Assembly (NCBI RefSeq): GCF_039880525.1
Contig: NZ_CP156989.1
Location: 1,798,001-1,862,000 of the forward strand
Reading direction: 5' to 3'
DNA: 64,000 bases
Origin: Agrococcus sp. ProA11
Lineage (GTDB): Bacteria; Actinomycetota; Actinomycetes; Actinomycetales; Microbacteriaceae
The position numbers were made by a program, and so were the translations under genes. Below are positions 37,472 to 46,264 of the stretch, piece by piece. The notes under the pieces are model-generated. The model made no database searches. It saw nothing but the letters and a program-made list of their open reading frames with translations, and was not told the origin of the DNA. The stretch's first letter is position 1; every line of letters begins with the position of its first letter.

Positions 37472-38532
37472 GTCGCGACGCTACCCCCGCGGCGCTGTGT
37501 GAGCACCCAGTCCGGCGCGCCTCGTGCGTCGATGAGGTCGCGCAGCAGCGGCGCCATCGTGAGCGTCGCGTCGATCGCCATCGCCAGCTCGGCGCAGCGG
37601 CCGGCCGTGCGGCTCCTGCCGACGAAGAACTGCAGGAACCCCACGATCACGAGCAGCGGGGCGCGCGCCTCCAGCGGCACCGCCGCGGCGATGGCCGCCC
37701 AGCGGCGCAGGCGATCGTGCAGGATCGCCGGGTCGGGTGCGGGTCCGGTGCCCATGAAGCGATTCGCGGCGGCTTCGACGGCGAGCGGCGACCCCCGCTC
37801 GATCGCGGCCAGCGTCGCCGTCGCGGCCGCCTCGCCATCGATCGCGAGCTCGATGGCGAGGTCTCGCATCGCGGGGCTGCCGACGAGCATGCTCGCGAGC
37901 GCCACCGTCCTGGCGACCTCCCGGTCGAGTGCCTCCGACGCCCCGTCGAGGCTCGTCGAGAGCGCGACGGCGCGCTCGAGCAGCGGGATCGGATCGGCGT
38001 GCGCGGCCTCCAGATCGGCGGGCCCGAGCTGCTGCAGCCACTCGGCGACCGCCGAGGTGGCAGCGCTGCACTCGTCGCCGGGCACGCCGGGGATCGGCGC
38101 GGGCACCGGCACCGTCGGCAGCGGGTCCTCGAGCAGGTCGAGCTCGGCCAGCGGCCCCCGAGCCCCGTCGGGATGCGCGTAGTCGCCCCAGGCATCGGGG
38201 GCGAGCGCGAGCAGCTCGAGCGTCGCGATGCCCCAGCGTGCCAATCGCTCGGACACCCGGCGCAGCTCGATGCGCAGCGGCAGCGGGCCGGGGCCGAGCG
38301 GCGCATCGAGGCATGCGATGAGCACCACCGCGTCGCCGCCCTGCATCGCTGCGCGGATGGTGTTCGCGGTCACGGCGACATCACGGCGGCCAGGAAGATC
38401 GAGCAGCATCGGCATGCCCGATCGGCCCGCCGTGAACGGCAGTGCGGCGAGCGAGGGCGCCGCATCCTGCCCGACGAGGCGCGGCAGCAGGCGCAGCAGG
38501 GACTGTGGTGTGCGAAGGCGAACGGTCTCCAT
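37468..38532 (-). CDS. DUF4192 family protein
   Basis: A 354-residue protein resembling the actinobacterial DUF4192 family of unknown function: the SLLRLLPRLVGQDAAPSLAALPF start, alternating beta strands (AVVLIACLD, ATLELLALAP) and a helical, Ala-rich C-terminal half. There is no signal peptide or transmembrane segment. It starts at ATG 38532, divergent from the metal ATPase, and its stop overlaps the SQR-like start (ATGA), although that gene also has its own -10 element inside this one. Confidence 0.7.
   Translation of the reverse strand: METVRLRTPQSLLRLLPRLVGQDAAPSLAALPFTAGRSGMPMLLDLPGRRDVAVTANTIRAAMQGGDAVVLIACLDAPLGPGPLPLRIELRRVSERLARWGIATLELLALAPDAWGDYAHPDGARGPLAELDLLEDPLPTVPVPAPIPGVPGDECSAATSAVAEWLQQLGPADLEAAHADPIPLLERAVALSTSLDGASEALDREVARTVALASMLVGSPAMRDLAIELAIDGEAAATATLAAIERGSPLAVEAAANRFMGTGPAPDPAILHDRLRRWAAIAAAVPLEARAPLLVIVGFLQFFVGRSRTAGRCAELAMAIDATLTMAPLLRDLIDARGAPDWVLTQRRGGSVAT
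37478..37483 (-). promoter_or_regulatory. -10 element of the leaderless SQR-like gene (TAGCGT)
   Basis: TAGCGT, six bases, then ATG at 37471; it lies inside the 3' end of the DUF4192 gene. Confidence 0.55.
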
Positions 38533-38539
38533 GGGCGGC

Positions 38540-38545
38540 AGGATG
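38540..38545 (-). promoter_or_regulatory. possible -10 element of the DUF4192 gene (CATCCT)
   Basis: CATCCT, seven bases, then ATG at 38532. A weak match, reported because the spacing fits. Confidence 0.3.
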
Positions 38546-38632
38546 CGCCACCTCGGGCGTGGTTCGCTGCGCTCCGCGCGACGCCTGTGGAGAGTCCCTG
38601 CTGTGGCGCCCCACGCTGCCCGCGATGATCGC

Positions 38633-38661
38633 TTGCGGCATACCCCCTGGGGGTATATGGT
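38633..38661 (+). promoter_or_regulatory. metal-ATPase promoter (TTGCGG-17-TATGGT)
   Basis: The -35 TTGCGG (38633-38638) and -10 TATGGT (38656-38661) are separated by exactly 17 bases, and the ATG follows six bases after the -10. This is the clearest two-box promoter in the window. Confidence 0.75.
38640..38656. promoter_or_regulatory. CsoR-type copper operator
   Basis: ATACCCCCTGGGGGTAT is a perfect palindrome (8-bp arms, one central base) that fills the spacer between the -35 and -10 boxes. It matches the known actinobacterial CsoR operator pattern TACCCC...GGGGTA. CsoR is a copper-released repressor; no csoR gene is in this window, so it must act from elsewhere. Confidence 0.8.
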
Positions 38662-38667
38662 CGCGCC

Positions 38668-40794
38668 ATGAGCGACACCAACCGATCCGCGTTCCGGCAC
38701 GCCGACCACGGGCGCGGCGACAGCGACGCGCACACCGACCACGGCGATCACGGCGATCACGGCGATCACGGCGATCACAGCAATCACACCGACCACAGCG
38801 GACACGGCGACCACAGCGACCACGTCGCCATCTTCCGGCGCCTGTTCTGGTGGATGCTGGCGCTCACGGTGCCGACCGTGCTGCTCAGCGGCATGTTCGC
38901 CTCGATCGTCGGCTACAGCCTGCCCGATTGGTCGTGGCTGCCGTGGATCTCGCCCGTGCTCGGCACCGTCATCTACGTCGTCGGCGGGCGGCCCTTCCTG
39001 ACCGGTGCCGTCGACGAGCTCAGGGCCCGGAAGCCCGGGATGATGCTCCTCATCGGGCTCGCGATCACGGTCGCGTTCGTCGCGTCCTGGGCCTCGTCGC
39101 TCGGCTTCGCCGACCACGAGCTCGAGTTCTGGTGGGAGCTGGCACTGCTCGTCACGATCATGCTCTTCGGTCACTGGATCGAGATGCGCTCGCTCGCCCA
39201 GACCTCCTCCGCGCTCGACTCGCTGGCCGCGCTGCTGCCCGATGAGGCCGAGCGCGTCGTCGATGGCGGCATCGAGCGGGTCTCGCCCGATGATCTGCGC
39301 CTGGACGACGTGGTCATCGTGCGCCCCGGCGCGCGAGTGCCAGCGGACGGGGTGATCGTGGACGGCTCGGCGAGCTTCGACGAGTCGATGATCACCGGCG
39401 AGTCGCGGCCCAGCGCGCGCGGCGTCGGCGATCGGGTCGTGGCGGGCACCGTCGCGACCGACTCCGGCGTGCGCGTGCGCGTCGACGCGGTCGGCGACGA
39501 CACCGCGCTCGCGGGCATCCGCAAGCTCGTCGCCGACGCGCAGGCCTCCAGCTCCCGCGCGCAGCGGCTCGCGGACCGCGCCGCGGGCTGGCTCTTCTGG
39601 TTCGCGCTGGGCGCCGGCATCATCACGGCGATCGTCTGGACGGTGGTCGGCATGCCCGACGCCGCCGTCGTGCGAGCCGTCACCGTGCTCGTGATCGCCT
39701 GCCCCCACGCCCTCGGTCTCGCCATCCCACTCGTCGTGTCGATCGCGACCGAGCGCGCCGCCCGCGGGGGTGTCCTCGTCGCCGACCGGCTCGCGCTCGA
39801 GACCATGCGGCAGGTGGAGATCGTGCTGTTCGACAAGACCGGCACGCTGACGGCAGGAGAGCCCGCGGTGATCGAGCTGATCGCCGTCGACGGCGACTCC
39901 GACCGCCTCCTCCGGCTCGCCGCAGCCGCCGAGTCGCCGAGCGAGCACCCGCTGGCCAGGGCGATCACGCGCGCGGCAGAGCAGGCGCAGCTGCCGGTGG
40001 CCGATGCCGACGACTTCACCTCCTCCCCCGCCGTCGGCGTCACCGCCACGGTCGATGGCCACCGCGTGCGCGTCGGCGGCCCCCACATGCTCGACGAGGA
40101 GCGCGCGAGCGAGCTGCCGGAGGTCGAGGCATGGAGGGCGGAGGGCGCGATCATCCTGCACGTCGTCGTCGACGGCGAGGTCGCGGGGGCGCTGCGCCTG
40201 GCCGACGAGATCCGAGCGGAGTCGCGACAGGCGGTCGATGCGCTCCACGCGCTGGGCATCGAGGTCGGCATGATCACCGGCGATGCCGAGGCGGTGGCGC
40301 AGTCGGTCGCCAAGGAGCTCGGGATCGATCGCGTCTCGGCCGGCGTGCGACCGGAGCACAAGGAGCGCGAGGTCGCGCAGCTGCAGGAGGCCGGCCGCAC
40401 GGTGGCGTTCGTGGGAGACGGCGTGAACGATGCGCCGGCACTCGCTCGCGCCGACGTGGGCCTCGCCATCGGCGCGGGCACGGATGTCGCGATCGCGTCG
40501 GCCGACGTGATCCTCGCAAGCTCCGACCCGCGCAGCGTGCTGTCGGTCGTGCAGCTGTCGCGGGCCAGCGCCAAGAAGATGGTGCAGAACCTCTGGTGGG
40601 CCGCCGGCTACAACCTGATCTCCGTGCCCCTCGCCGCCGGCATCCTGGCGCCGATCGGGTTCGTGCTGCCGATGTCGGTGGGCGCGCTGCTCATGTCGGC
40701 GTCGACCGTGGTGGTGGCGCTCAACGCGCAGCTGCTGCGTCGCCTCGACCTCGATCCCGCGCGCTCGGCAGCGTCGGTGCTCGCAGATCGCTAG
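38668..40794 (+). CDS. copB: heavy-metal P1B-type ATPase with CPH motif (CopB-like)
   Basis: A 708-residue metal-export ATPase. The N terminus is a His-rich metal-binding tail (HTDHGDHGDHGDHGDH...) in place of CXXC domains. Motifs: FDESMITGES (actuator), CPH in transmembrane segment 6 (VIACPHALGLAIPL, about residue 345), phosphorylation site DKTGT (Asp about 389), SEHPLA and GDGVNDAPAL. CPH defines the P1B-3 class, linked to Cu2+ or Cu+/Ag+ export, rather than CPC-type CopA. The CsoR-like operator in its promoter supports copper as the signal. Confidence 0.92.
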   Translation: MSDTNRSAFRHADHGRGDSDAHTDHGDHGDHGDHGDHSNHTDHSGHGDHSDHVAIFRRLFWWMLALTVPTVLLSGMFASIVGYSLPDWSWLPWISPVLGTVIYVVGGRPFLTGAVDELRARKPGMMLLIGLAITVAFVASWASSLGFADHELEFWWELALLVTIMLFGHWIEMRSLAQTSSALDSLAALLPDEAERVVDGGIERVSPDDLRLDDVVIVRPGARVPADGVIVDGSASFDESMITGESRPSARGVGDRVVAGTVATDSGVRVRVDAVGDDTALAGIRKLVADAQASSSRAQRLADRAAGWLFWFALGAGIITAIVWTVVGMPDAAVVRAVTVLVIACPHALGLAIPLVVSIATERAARGGVLVADRLALETMRQVEIVLFDKTGTLTAGEPAVIELIAVDGDSDRLLRLAAAAESPSEHPLARAITRAAEQAQLPVADADDFTSSPAVGVTATVDGHRVRVGGPHMLDEERASELPEVEAWRAEGAIILHVVVDGEVAGALRLADEIRAESRQAVDALHALGIEVGMITGDAEAVAQSVAKELGIDRVSAGVRPEHKEREVAQLQEAGRTVAFVGDGVNDAPALARADVGLAIGAGTDVAIASADVILASSDPRSVLSVVQLSRASAKKMVQNLWWAAGYNLISVPLAAGILAPIGFVLPMSVGALLMSASTVVVALNAQLLRRLDLDPARSAASVLADR
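38743..38778. repeat. 9-bp tandem repeat coding the His-rich tail
   Basis: Four perfect copies of GGCGATCAC encode the GDH units of the ATPase N terminus; degenerate units flank them. Being a multiple of three, copy-number change would lengthen or shorten the metal-binding tail without a frameshift. Confidence 0.85.
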
Positions 40795-40807
40795 CAGTCC
40801 AGGTCGC

Positions 40808-40813
40808 TAGCGT
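40808..40813 (+). promoter_or_regulatory. -10 element of the leaderless gamma-glutamyltransferase mRNA (TAGCGT)
   Basis: TAGCGT, six bases, then ATG at 40820. It favours this ATG over the GTG codon at 40817. Confidence 0.55.
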
Positions 40814-40819
40814 GGGGTG

Positions 40820-42541
40820 ATGCGCACTCGCCCAGAGCTCACCGGTTCCTTCGGCGCCGTCGCCTCCACCCACTGGCTCGCGTCGTCGAGCGGCATGGCG
40901 GTGCTGGAGCGCGGCGGCAACGCCGCCGACGCGGCGGCTGCGGCGGGCTTCGTGCTGCACGTGGTCGAGCCGCACCTCAACGGCCCCGGCGGCGACCTGC
41001 CGCTCATCGTGCGCGTCCCCGGGGCCGAGCCGCGGGTGCTGTGCGGCCAGGGCGTGACCCCGGCGGCCGCGACGATCGAGCGGATGCGCGCCGAGGCCGT
41101 CGAGCACATCCCCGGCACCGGTCTCCTCTCCGCCGTCGTGCCGGGTGCGGTGCCCGCGTGGCTCACGCTGCTGCGTGAGCACGGCACCTGGGCTCCGGCC
41201 GACGTGCTGTCGTTCGCCATCGAGCTCGCCGACCGCGGCCATCGGGTGCTGCCGCGCGTCGCACGCACGATCGCGGGCCGCGCCGACTACTTCCGCGAGC
41301 ACTGGCCGGCTTCCGCACAGCTTTGGGCAGACCCCGCGCCTGCCGACTGGGCGATGATCCGCAACCCCGCGCTCGCCGAGACCTACCGCCGGCTGGCCGA
41401 CGCCGGTCGCGGCAAGGACCGCGAGGCCGCGTGCGATGCGGCGATCGCCGCCTGGAGCGAGGGCTTCGTCGCCGAGGCGATCGACCGCCACAGCCGCGCC
41501 GCCACCATGGACTCCTCCGGCGACGCGCACGCGGGACTGCTGACCGGCGACGACCTCGCCACCTGGCGTCCGACCTGGGAGGACACGCTCGCGCTGCCCT
41601 GGCGCGGCACGACCGTGCACAAGGTGGGTGCGTGGTCACAGGGCCCGGCGCTCCTCGCACAGCTCGGCATGCTCGAGCCGCTGCTGCCCGAGACGGCGGA
41701 TGCGTTCGATGCCGACCTCGTGCACCTCGCGACCGAGGCGGCGAAGCTCGCGTTCGCCGATCGCGACGCGTGGTTCGGCGACGGTGCTGACCTGTCGCGG
41801 CTGCTCGCGCCCGACTACCTCGCCGAGCGGCGAGCGCTCATCGGCGCGGAGGCGTCGCTCGAGCTGCGGCCCGGCGCGCTGCGCGGCGAGCCGCGGATGC
41901 CGCGGGTGCAGACCGCGGATGAGGCGGAGACACCCGACGGCGCGGGCGAGCCGACGCGCGGCGACACATGCCACATCGACGTCGTGGATCGCGACGGCAT
42001 GGTCATCTCGGCGACGCCGTCGGGCGGATGGCTGCAGTCGAGCCCCGCGATCGCCGAGCTCGGCTTCTGCCTGGGCACGCGGGCGCAGATGCTGTGGCTG
42101 GAACCGGGTCTGCCCACGAGCCTGGCTCCCGGCATCCGCCCGCGCACCACGCTGTCGCCGACGATGCTCGTCGACGATGACGGCGCGGTCGCGGCGCTCG
42201 GCACTCCCGGCGGCGACCAGCAGGATCAGTGGCAGCTCTCGATGCTGCTGGGGATGCGCGTGCTCGGCCTCACCCCGCAGGCGGCGATCGACGCGCCCGC
42301 CTGGCACATCACGCATCTCGTCTCGTCGTTCGAGCCGCGGGTGTGGGAGCCGGGCGGCCTGCACGTCGAGTCGCGGCTCGGCGACGCGACGATCGCCGAG
42401 CTGCGCCGTCGCGGGCATGACGTGACCGATGCCGGGCCCTGGTCGCTCGGTCGCCTGTCGTTCGCCTCCTTCGACGCCGACGGCACGATCCGGGCGGCGG
42501 CCAATCCGCGGGGCGAGCAGGGCTACGCGGTCGTGCGCTAG
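40820..42541 (+). CDS. gamma-glutamyltransferase family protein
   Basis: A 573-residue Ntn-hydrolase precursor of the GGT family, which cleaves or transfers gamma-glutamyl groups such as in glutathione or mycothiol-derived conjugates. Motifs: GGNAADAAAAAGFVLHVVEPHLNGPGGD near the N terminus and the autoprocessing site DTCHIDVVDRDG, with Thr383 as predicted nucleophile; the usual second Thr (TTH) is Cys here. Later PRTTLSPTMLV and GTPGGDQQDQW match the small subunit. There is no signal peptide, so it is probably cytoplasmic. The LCP gene starts right at its stop codon. Confidence 0.88.
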   Translation: MRTRPELTGSFGAVASTHWLASSSGMAVLERGGNAADAAAAAGFVLHVVEPHLNGPGGDLPLIVRVPGAEPRVLCGQGVTPAAATIERMRAEAVEHIPGTGLLSAVVPGAVPAWLTLLREHGTWAPADVLSFAIELADRGHRVLPRVARTIAGRADYFREHWPASAQLWADPAPADWAMIRNPALAETYRRLADAGRGKDREAACDAAIAAWSEGFVAEAIDRHSRAATMDSSGDAHAGLLTGDDLATWRPTWEDTLALPWRGTTVHKVGAWSQGPALLAQLGMLEPLLPETADAFDADLVHLATEAAKLAFADRDAWFGDGADLSRLLAPDYLAERRALIGAEASLELRPGALRGEPRMPRVQTADEAETPDGAGEPTRGDTCHIDVVDRDGMVISATPSGGWLQSSPAIAELGFCLGTRAQMLWLEPGLPTSLAPGIRPRTTLSPTMLVDDDGAVAALGTPGGDQQDQWQLSMLLGMRVLGLTPQAAIDAPAWHITHLVSSFEPRVWEPGGLHVESRLGDATIAELRRRGHDVTDAGPWSLGRLSFASFDADGTIRAAANPRGEQGYAVVR

Positions 42542-43552
42542 ATGCGATCGATGACCCGGCACGCGCGCACGGCACGATGGGCATCCCTGACCCTCGTCGC
42601 CGCCCTCGCCCTCACGGGCTGCGGTCCGGATCGCCAGCCGCAGCCGACGTCGTCGACCACACCGAGCGCGGTCGCCCCCACGCCGACGCCGACTCCGACG
42701 CCGACTCCCTCTCCGACGTCGGCAGCGCCCGCCGACCCGCTGCCAGAGGGCGCCGTCACCGCACTGCTGCTGGGCACCGACTCCCGCACCCCGGGCAGCA
42801 TGACCGGCCAGGCCGACGCGATCATGCTCGCCCAGATCTCTGCAGACCGCGAGTCGCTCTCGCTCGTGTCGATCACGCGCGATTCCTGGGTGCCGCTCGC
42901 CGGCGGCCTCGGCTCCGGCAAGATCAACTCCGCGTTCGCCCGCGGTGGCACGTCGGTGATGGTGGAGACGGTCTCGGCCATGTTCGGCGGGCTCGACATC
43001 GACTACGTGGTGCAGTCGGACTTCGAGGGGTTCATCGCCCTCACGCGCGCGCTCGACGGCTTCGACGCCGAGAACCAGCACCCCACGCGGGTGACGGTCA
43101 ACAGCACCGGCCGGGTGGTCGACTTCACGGCGGACCCCGTGCACCTCGCGGGCACCGACGGCCTCATCTACGTGCGGCAGCGCAAGGGGTTGCCGCAGGG
43201 CGACCTCGACCGCACCGAGCGGCAGCGATCCGCCGTGATCGGGATGCTCGAGCGCATCGACGAGATCGCGACCGCGGATCCCGCGGAGCTCATGACCGTC
43301 TTCGGCCACTTCGCCGCCCGCCTCAAGATCACCGGCGGCCTGTCGATCGACGACATGCTCGCGCTCAGCGACCTGAGCAGCACTCTCGAGCGCGACGACG
43401 TCGTCAGCCTGATGGCGCCGATCACCGGCTTCGGCACGATCGGCGGACAATCGGTCAACACCGTCGATCAGTCCCAGACCGCTGCGCTCGGCGACGCCCT
43501 GCGGCAGGGCGACATCCAGCCCTACGTCGACCGGTACGGCACCGGCTACTGA
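42542..43552 (+). CDS. LytR-CpsA-Psr (LCP) family lipoprotein
   Basis: LCP proteins attach glycopolymers to peptidoglycan. The 336-residue protein begins with a signal peptide and lipobox ALTGC, then a Thr/Pro-rich linker, then the LCP domain: ALLLGTDSR, LVSITRDSWVPL, KINSAFARGG and DGLIYVRQRKGLPQGDLDRTERQR with the phosphate-binding Arg residues. Most LCP proteins have a signal anchor; a lipoprotein form is less common. ATG at 42542 overlaps the previous stop; the ATG at 42551 is an alternative. It ends 4 bases from the convergent aldo/keto reductase stop. Confidence 0.88.
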   Translation: MRSMTRHARTARWASLTLVAALALTGCGPDRQPQPTSSTTPSAVAPTPTPTPTPTPSPTSAAPADPLPEGAVTALLLGTDSRTPGSMTGQADAIMLAQISADRESLSLVSITRDSWVPLAGGLGSGKINSAFARGGTSVMVETVSAMFGGLDIDYVVQSDFEGFIALTRALDGFDAENQHPTRVTVNSTGRVVDFTADPVHLAGTDGLIYVRQRKGLPQGDLDRTERQRSAVIGMLERIDEIATADPAELMTVFGHFAARLKITGGLSIDDMLALSDLSSTLERDDVVSLMAPITGFGTIGGQSVNTVDQSQTAALGDALRQGDIQPYVDRYGTGY

Positions 43553-43556
43553 GCGC

Positions 43557-44510
43557 CTAGGAGAAGAGCTCGCTGATCTCTTCCACGGTCGCGTCATCGA
43601 GCGAGCCGTTGCCGGCGGCCGCGTTTTGCGCGATCTGCTCGGGGCTCGTGGCTCCGGCGATGACGCTCGTGACGGCGGGCTGCGCGAGCAGCCACTGGAA
43701 TGTGGTCTCGAGCATCGAGCGGCCGGCATCGCGAGCGATCCGCTCGTAGCGGTCGATGCGCGCCCAGTCCACGCCCTCGAGCAGCTGCGGCTTGAGCGCC
43801 GTCAGGCGCCCGTCGGCCGGGCCCGTGCCGCCGGAGTACTTGCCCGAGAGCAGGCCGTTGGCGAGCGGGAAGTAGGGCAGGAAGCCGATGCCGGTCTCGA
43901 GCACCGCCGGGAGCACCTCGCGCTCGACGTCGCGGGCGACGAGCGAGTACTCGTCCTGAGCCGAGACGAAGCCGTTGGGCGTCTCGACCGCCGCTGCCGC
44001 GGCGATCTGCTCGGGCGTGAAGTTGGAGTGGCCGTAGGCGAGGATCTTGCCCTCGTCGACGAGCTCATCGAGGGCGCGAACGGTCTCCTCGATCGGCGTC
44101 TCGGGGTCAGGCGTGTGCATCTGGTAGAGGTCGATGCGATCGGTCTGGAGGCGGCGCAGCGATGCTTCGACGGCGTTGCGGATGTAGCCTCGGGCGCCCT
44201 TCGCGCCCCACTCCTCGGTGCCCTCGATCGCGAACTGCTGGTGTCCCCACTTGGTCGCGATCACCAGCTTGTCGCGGGCAGCGCTGCCGGCCTTCGCGAG
44301 GGTGACGCCCATGAGCGCCTCCGAGGTCGTCGCCGGGTTGCCGTAGATGTCTGCGGTGTCGAACAGCGTGATGCCGTGATCGATGGCCGCGTGGATGACC
44401 GCGTCGGTGCCCGACTGGTCCTCGGTCCGCGTGCCCCTTCGGCCGAAGTTGTTGCATCCGAGGCCGATGGGAGAGACCTCGATGCGGCTGGATCCGAGTG
44501 TGCGCGTCAT
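43557..44510 (-). CDS. aldo/keto reductase
   Basis: A 317-residue NADPH-dependent AKR. The catalytic tetrad is visible: Asp and Tyr in FDTADIYGN, Lys in VIATKWG and His in YQMHTPDP. The C-terminal VIAGATSPEQIAQN region binds the coenzyme phosphate. Substrate cannot be predicted. It is expressed from its own leaderless-type promoter. Confidence 0.92.
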   Translation of the reverse strand: MTRTLGSSRIEVSPIGLGCNNFGRRGTRTEDQSGTDAVIHAAIDHGITLFDTADIYGNPATTSEALMGVTLAKAGSAARDKLVIATKWGHQQFAIEGTEEWGAKGARGYIRNAVEASLRRLQTDRIDLYQMHTPDPETPIEETVRALDELVDEGKILAYGHSNFTPEQIAAAAAVETPNGFVSAQDEYSLVARDVEREVLPAVLETGIGFLPYFPLANGLLSGKYSGGTGPADGRLTALKPQLLEGVDWARIDRYERIARDAGRSMLETTFQWLLAQPAVTSVIAGATSPEQIAQNAAAGNGSLDDATVEEISELFS

Positions 44511-44516
44511 GGCTCC

Positions 44517-44522
44517 ACCCTA
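44517..44522 (-). promoter_or_regulatory. -10 element of the leaderless aldo/keto reductase mRNA (TAGGGT)
   Basis: TAGGGT, six bases, then ATG at 44510. Confidence 0.6.
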
Positions 44523-44555
44523 GATCCGGCGTGCATCGAGGCCTCTCAGCCGACG

Positions 44556-46187
44556 CTAGGGTCGTGCCGGCGGCATGCCGCCTGCGCCGCCGGGACCGCC
44601 CATGCCGCCGTCCGCTGCCCCGCCGGGTCCGCCCATGCTGGCGCCGACCGCGACACCGAGCTCGACCTCGGTCTCGACCCCGTCGACCATCACGGTCGCG
44701 CTGTCGCCGGAGAGCTCGGCGCTCGAGAAGACGACGTTCGAGAACGCGCTCTCCGCCGCGTAGGTCGCGAGCACCTCGCCGTCCGTGCCGCGGATCTCGA
44801 TCGTCGAGCCCTCCTCGCCGGTCGCGAGGCCCTGCAGCCACGGCTGCGAGGAGGTGTCGCTCGGGGCCTGCGCCATGCCGCTCGCGCCCACCGCGAGCAC
44901 GGTGCCGCCGGAGATGGTGATGTCGACGTTCGCGTCCAGCGCGCCCTCGCGCTCCGTGGTCGGGCCCCACACGACGATCTCGCCACCGGAGATCTCGATC
45001 GAGCCGTTCGAGTCGATCCCATCGCTGTCGGTGTGCAGCGTCAGGGAGCCGCCCGTGATCGCGATGAGCTCGCCCGAGTCGATCTCGCCTTCGGCGCCCG
45101 GCTGTCCCCCGCCGCCCGAGGCGCCGTTGATGCCGTCGTCGACCGCGGTCACGTCGATGACGCCGCCATCGATCTGCACGAGCGCCGACTCGAGGCCCTC
45201 GTTCGATCCCGCGACGGTGACCGTGCCGTCGGCGATGGCGAGCGCGACATCGCCGTGGAGGCCGTCGCCTGCGACGTCGACCGAGATCGTGCCGCCGCTG
45301 ATCAGGAGGTCGGTGGCGGCGTCGAAGCCGTCGTCACCGGCCGCGGCCGAGATCGTGCCGCCCTCCACCCGGATCCAACCGCGATCGGCCTCATCGGTGT
45401 TGTCGCTCTGCAGCGCATCGCCGCCGGCTTCGAGCGTGAGCGTGCCGCCCTCGACCTGAATGGAGTCCTTGCCGCGCAGCGCCTCGTCGGCCGCGACGAC
45501 ATCGATCGTGCCGCCGATGATCGCCAGGTCGTCCTCGCTCGTGATGCCGTCGTTCGACGCCGCAACGCTCAGCGATCCCGCACCCGAGATCGTCAGGTCC
45601 TGCTCGGAGAAGATCGCGGCGTTCGCGTCCGCATCGTCGCCATAGGCGCTCGTGTCGACGATCGTGCTCTGACTGCCGTCAGCGAGGTGCACGGCGACGT
45701 CGTCGGCCGTCTGCACCTCGATCGCGGGCCCGTCGCCCGAGGTGATGGATGCGTCGTCGAGCACGAGCACGACCTGCGCGTCGTCGGCCGCCGCGACCAC
45801 GATCCTGCCGTCGAGCGAGCCGGAGAGCCGGTAGACGCCTGCTTCCGTGATGGTGACGACGCCGTCGGCGCTCGAGACGCCGCTGTCGGCGGTCGCAGCG
45901 CTGCCGCTCAGCGTCACGTCGATCGCGTCGTCGATCGACCACTCGTCCTCCCGGACGACCGTGCCGTCCTGGTTGGCGCTCGCGAGCTCCTCGAGCGTGG
46001 TGCTGACGGCCGCGGATGCGGTGCTGCTGGTGGCGCCGCTCGAGCCGGTCTCGGATGCTGCCTGCACGAGGCCGGTGCCCGCGGCGGTGCAGCCGGCGAG
46101 CAGCACTCCCCCGGCAACGATGGCCATCACGGGCGCGAGGCGGCGGATGCGCGTGCGCGCGGGTCGTCGGAAGGCGTTGGTCTCCAT
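44556..46187 (-). CDS. carbohydrate-binding beta-helix lipoprotein (Cthe_2159-like)
   Basis: A 543-residue secreted lipoprotein: signal peptide with lipobox LLAGC, a Ser/Thr-rich linker, then many beta-helix turns with repeats such as VEGGTLTLEAGGDALQSD, ISGGTISVDVAGDGLHGD and ITGGSLTLHTDSDGIDSNG. This pattern is that of the Cthe_2159 (DUF4353) family, reported to bind polysaccharides and Ca. The tail is Gly/Met/Pro-rich (GGPGGAADGGMGGPGG). I chose ATG at 46187, with AGGAG seven bases upstream; an in-frame ATG at 46268 overlaps the VTC stop (ATGA) and would add a Gln-Thr repeat before the signal peptide. It is the last gene of the VTC/DUF4956 unit. Confidence 0.85.
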   Translation of the reverse strand: METNAFRRPARTRIRRLAPVMAIVAGGVLLAGCTAAGTGLVQAASETGSSGATSSTASAAVSTTLEELASANQDGTVVREDEWSIDDAIDVTLSGSAATADSGVSSADGVVTITEAGVYRLSGSLDGRIVVAAADDAQVVLVLDDASITSGDGPAIEVQTADDVAVHLADGSQSTIVDTSAYGDDADANAAIFSEQDLTISGAGSLSVAASNDGITSEDDLAIIGGTIDVVAADEALRGKDSIQVEGGTLTLEAGGDALQSDNTDEADRGWIRVEGGTISAAAGDDGFDAATDLLISGGTISVDVAGDGLHGDVALAIADGTVTVAGSNEGLESALVQIDGGVIDVTAVDDGINGASGGGGQPGAEGEIDSGELIAITGGSLTLHTDSDGIDSNGSIEISGGEIVVWGPTTEREGALDANVDITISGGTVLAVGASGMAQAPSDTSSQPWLQGLATGEEGSTIEIRGTDGEVLATYAAESAFSNVVFSSAELSGDSATVMVDGVETEVELGVAVGASMGGPGGAADGGMGGPGGAGGMPPARP

Positions 46188-46200
46188 GGTGTTCTCCTGG

Positions 46201-46230
46201 GTCTGGGTCTGGGTCTGGGTCTGGGTCTGG
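46201..46230. repeat. 6-bp tandem repeat (GTCTGG x5) before the lipoprotein gene
   Basis: Five perfect hexamers lie just upstream of the Shine-Dalgarno sequence. They are in frame with the lipoprotein and would encode (Gln-Thr)n if translation started at 46268. Confidence 0.85.
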
Positions 46231-46264
46231 ATGTGGGTATTGGTGGTGGTCTGGTCGCCGGCGT

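Noticed and set aside
43553-43556. Terminator between the LCP and aldo/keto reductase genes
   Set aside because: Only four bases separate the convergent stops, and I see no hairpin across them.
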